Source: Flavobacteriaceae bacterium UBA2000
Lineage (GTDB): Bacteria > Bacteroidota > Bacteroidia > Flavobacteriales > Flavobacteriaceae
Length of the DNA stretch: 7,072 nucleotides
Reading direction: 5' to 3'
Assembly (NCBI GenBank): GCA_002335345.1
Contig: DDCS01000043.1
Coordinates: 1-7,072 of the forward strand
Within the stretch, counting starts at the first letter, position 1. Each line of letters begins with the position of its first letter. The notes below the pieces were generated by a model. It worked only from the letters and a program-made list of their open reading frames with translations, did not search any database and had not been told where the DNA came from. Below are positions 4,681-7,072 of this stretch, piece after piece. Position numbers and translations under genes: made by a program.

Positions 4681-7072
4681 ACGCCTTAAGACCCTTATTG
4701 TCCTTGTTTTTGTCTTGTTGCCTTTTGGTCTTTTAAGCCAAACCGCAACCCTTAAAGGGATCGTTTTTGATGGAGAAGGCAATAGTGTCTCAGGGGCCAC
4801 TGTAGCCTATGCGAATCAAGGAGTCGTGACGGATCGCAACGGCGTTTACGTTCTTGAAATTCCGGCGGAAAAGAAAGTAACGGTCACCTTTTCCTTCCTC
4901 TCGCTCAAAACAGTGTCCTTTGCCTTGACTTTAGCGGCAAATGAAGATTATGAATTTAATCCAGTCATGCAGGCCGACATTGAGGTTTTTGGCGAACTGG
5001 TTTTGGATGTCAAAAAACGTAAGCGCATCGAGGGCATTCAAAGCTTTTCACCCGAAATGGCACGCAAAATGGTTGGGGGTAACGCGGGGGTCGAGGCCGT
5101 ACTGATGTCCTTACCGGGAGTGAGCGGGAATAACGAACTCAGTACTCAGTATGCGGTGCGCGGGGGTAACTACGATGAAAACCTGGTTTATGTCAATGAA
5201 ATTGAAGTTTATCGTCCCTTTTTAATTCGCAGTGGTCAACAAGAAGGTTTGAGTTTTGTCAACAGCCAAATGACCGCCAATGTGGATTTTTCCGCTGGGG
5301 GTTTTCAAGCCAAATACGGCGATAAACTCTCGTCGGTTTTGGACATTACCTACCGCCGTCCTACGGACTTTGAGGCCTCTGTAGATTTGAGTTTACTCGG
5401 CGGACAACTCACCCTGGGGGACAAATCAGAAGACGGACGATTTACGGCCTTGGGGAGTGTACGCTATCGCGACAACAGCCTATTTGTCAACGCAAAAGAA
5501 ACTGAGACGAACTTTAGACCGCGCTTCACTGACCTTCAATCCTACTTGACTTATAAGGTTTCCAATAAACTTGAATTAGGTTTTTTAGGCACAGCCTCTA
5601 TCAATGACTACCGATACGAGCCCCTGACCCGTCAAACAAATTTTGGAACCATTCAAGATCCGCGGGCCTTATTGGTTTTTTACGAGGGTCAAGAAGTTGA
5701 TCAATACCGTACTGTTTTTGGTGCGCTCAAAGCAACTTATGTCATTTCCGATAATTACACCACTAAATGGATGGCTTCCGCCTACCAAACCGCAGAACAG
5801 GAGCATTACGATATCTTAGCACAATATCGTTTGGGTGAAGTCAACACCAGTATTGGCGATGAAAATTTGGGTGAAGTTGAGTTTTCTGAAGGAATAGGAA
5901 GTCAGCTGACTCATGCCCGAAATGATCTTGAAGCCCTTATTGTGAATATCAACCATCGCGGGCAAATTCAGTCCGGAGTGCATCAAGTCGAATATGGGCT
6001 TAAGTACACCAATGAGCGGATTAGAGATCGCGTTTCAGAATATGAGATTATTGATTCTGCTGGTTTTTCTATACGCCCCCCTTTAGTGGATTTTCAAAAT
6101 AACCAGCCCTACGAAGCCTTTGACAGTCCTATTGTACCATTTAATGCCAGTAGCGGTGAAAATGACGTCGTTATTTCGAGAATATCAGGATTTGCCCAGT
6201 GGAGTTACCGCGATGAGTGGAACAATGGAGAACTCTATTTAAATGCCGGTGTTCGCGCACACAATTGGCAGGTTGATGATGGAGTTAATGCGTCGGTAAC
6301 ACAAACGGTATTTAGTCCCCGAGCGCAAATGAGTTTTAAACCCTTTGGACCTAAAGATCAGCTCTTTCGTTTGAGTGTCGGGGTTTACCATCAGCCCCCA
6401 TTTTATCGTGAATTACGCAACCGCCAGAGTGAGGTCGTTCCTCAGGTCAAAGCACAACAGTCCATACACTTGGTGCTGGGTCATGACTATAGTTTTAATC
6501 TATGGGAGCGTCCGTTTACCCTAAATTCTGAAGTATTTTACAAACACCTCACCGACGTAAATCCATATACGCTTGAAAACGTTCGTTTGCGTTATGCCGC
6601 CACGAACAATGCGGTCGCCTATGCTTACGGTCTTGATATGCGTTTGGCTGGTGAATTTGTCCCAGGAACGGAATCATGGGTGAGTTTTGGTTATCTAAAA
6701 ACTGAAGAAAATATTGACGATCGTGGATTTATTTTCCGACCGACCGATCAACGTTTAAAATTCGGGGTGCTCTTTCAAGATTATGTCCCCGTGATGCCTG
6801 ATTTAAAGATGTACCTGAATATGGTTTACAACACAGGGCTCCCCGGTGGATCCCCGAGCTATGCGGATCCTTATGACTTTCAGACCCGACTCCCAGATTA
6901 CAAACGTGCTGATCTGGGCATAAGTTATGATTTGGTGCACGACAATAAACCAGGAAAGGGACTTTTGTCGTCATTTAAGGACTTTGCCGTAGGGGTGGAA
7001 ATTTTTAACATTTTTGACGTCCAAAACTCGATCACCAATACTTTTGTTAGAGATGTTTACACCAAGGTACAA
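4673..7072 (+). CDS. TonB-dependent receptor-like outer-membrane protein with N-terminal carboxypeptidase-regulatory-like domain (3' end off window)
   Basis: The frame is open for 800 codons to the right edge without a stop. It encodes an outer-membrane beta-barrel of the TonB-dependent receptor type, which takes up a ligand using energy passed on by TonB. A signal peptide (1-22, cut after LLSQ) is followed by a carboxypeptidase-D regulatory-like beta-sandwich (about 25-95, GIVFDGEGNSVSGATV). The plug domain (about 120-228) has GVEAVLMSLPGVSGNNELS, YAVRGGNYDENLVYVNEIEV and SAGGFQAKYGDKLSSVLDI. From about 235 on come the aromatic, alternating strands of the barrel, including FSPRAQMSFKPFG and a late GVEIFNIFDVQNS segment typical of the last strands. 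Probably only a few tens of residues are missing. No textbook TonB box is seen; VFGELVLDV (105-113) is the likely place. The ATG at 4673 overlaps the M23 stop (ATGATTAA) and has an SD-like AGGAAAG. No SusD-like gene is in view. The ligand cannot be told from sequence. Confidence 0.9.
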   Translation, partial: MIKRLKTLIVLVFVLLPFGLLSQTATLKGIVFDGEGNSVSGATVAYANQGVVTDRNGVYVLEIPAEKKVTVTFSFLSLKTVSFALTLAANEDYEFNPVMQADIEVFGELVLDVKKRKRIEGIQSFSPEMARKMVGGNAGVEAVLMSLPGVSGNNELSTQYAVRGGNYDENLVYVNEIEVYRPFLIRSGQQEGLSFVNSQMTANVDFSAGGFQAKYGDKLSSVLDITYRRPTDFEASVDLSLLGGQLTLGDKSEDGRFTALGSVRYRDNSLFVNAKETETNFRPRFTDLQSYLTYKVSNKLELGFLGTASINDYRYEPLTRQTNFGTIQDPRALLVFYEGQEVDQYRTVFGALKATYVISDNYTTKWMASAYQTAEQEHYDILAQYRLGEVNTSIGDENLGEVEFSEGIGSQLTHARNDLEALIVNINHRGQIQSGVHQVEYGLKYTNERIRDRVSEYEIIDSAGFSIRPPLVDFQNNQPYEAFDSPIVPFNASSGENDVVISRISGFAQWSYRDEWNNGELYLNAGVRAHNWQVDDGVNASVTQTVFSPRAQMSFKPFGPKDQLFRLSVGVYHQPPFYRELRNRQSEVVPQVKAQQSIHLVLGHDYSFNLWERPFTLNSEVFYKHLTDVNPYTLENVRLRYAATNNAVAYAYGLDMRLAGEFVPGTESWVSFGYLKTEENIDDRGFIFRPTDQRLKFGVLFQDYVPVMPDLKMYLNMVYNTGLPGGSPSYADPYDFQTRLPDYKRADLGISYDLVHDNKPGKGLLSSFKDFAVGVEIFNIFDVQNSITNTFVRDVYTKVQ

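Noticed and set aside
4603..4800. Minus-strand open frame across the M23/receptor junction
   Set aside because: It is antisense to two real genes, its product resembles no family, and there is no promoter or conserved motif.
6729..6974. Minus-strand open frame inside the receptor gene
   Set aside because: It is the shadow of the conserved barrel end of the receptor, and its translation looks random with scattered Cys and His.

Overview
The window looks like chromosomal core DNA of a Bacteroidota, most likely a Flavobacteriaceae member. The RNase Y has the Bacteroidota sequence style almost throughout. ZapA is followed on its own strand by a 6S-like RNA and then rny. There is a secreted M23 peptidase of the flavobacterial type and a large outer-membrane receptor that starts with a carboxypeptidase-regulatory-like domain. 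Most starts lack Shine-Dalgarno sequences, and one TAnnTTTG -7 box of the Bacteroidota type is visible. I see no insertion sequence, phage, CRISPR or defence locus.

Layout. Bases 2-322 (+) hold the C-terminal catalytic part of a XerD/XerC-type tyrosine recombinase whose start lies off the window. It converges on a minus-strand cluster that reads from right to left: a small coiled-coil protein (2741-2451), zapA (2445-2155), a probable 6S RNA (about 2131-1965) and rny (1947-382). A 121-base divergent spacer (2742-2862) separates this cluster from a plus-strand pair: an M23 peptidase (2863-4680), then a TonB-dependent receptor-like protein (4673 to beyond 7072). The receptor's ATG lies inside the end of the peptidase gene.

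How the genes fit together. The minus-strand cluster joins Z-ring assembly (ZapA with a small coiled-coil neighbour that may be a ZapB-like partner) to global RNA control (6S RNA and the membrane-bound endonuclease RNase Y). XerD also belongs to the end of the cell cycle, because it resolves chromosome dimers, but it is a separate transcription unit. The plus-strand pair is envelope biology: a secreted peptidoglycan hydrolase translationally linked to an outer-membrane beta-barrel.

The least expected item is the non-coding 207-base gap between zapA and rny. It folds, on the minus strand, into a long rod with a 13-bp closing stem and a U7 tail. I read it as 6S RNA. That is a known kind of element, not a new system. 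I found no convincing evidence for a wholly undescribed system here.
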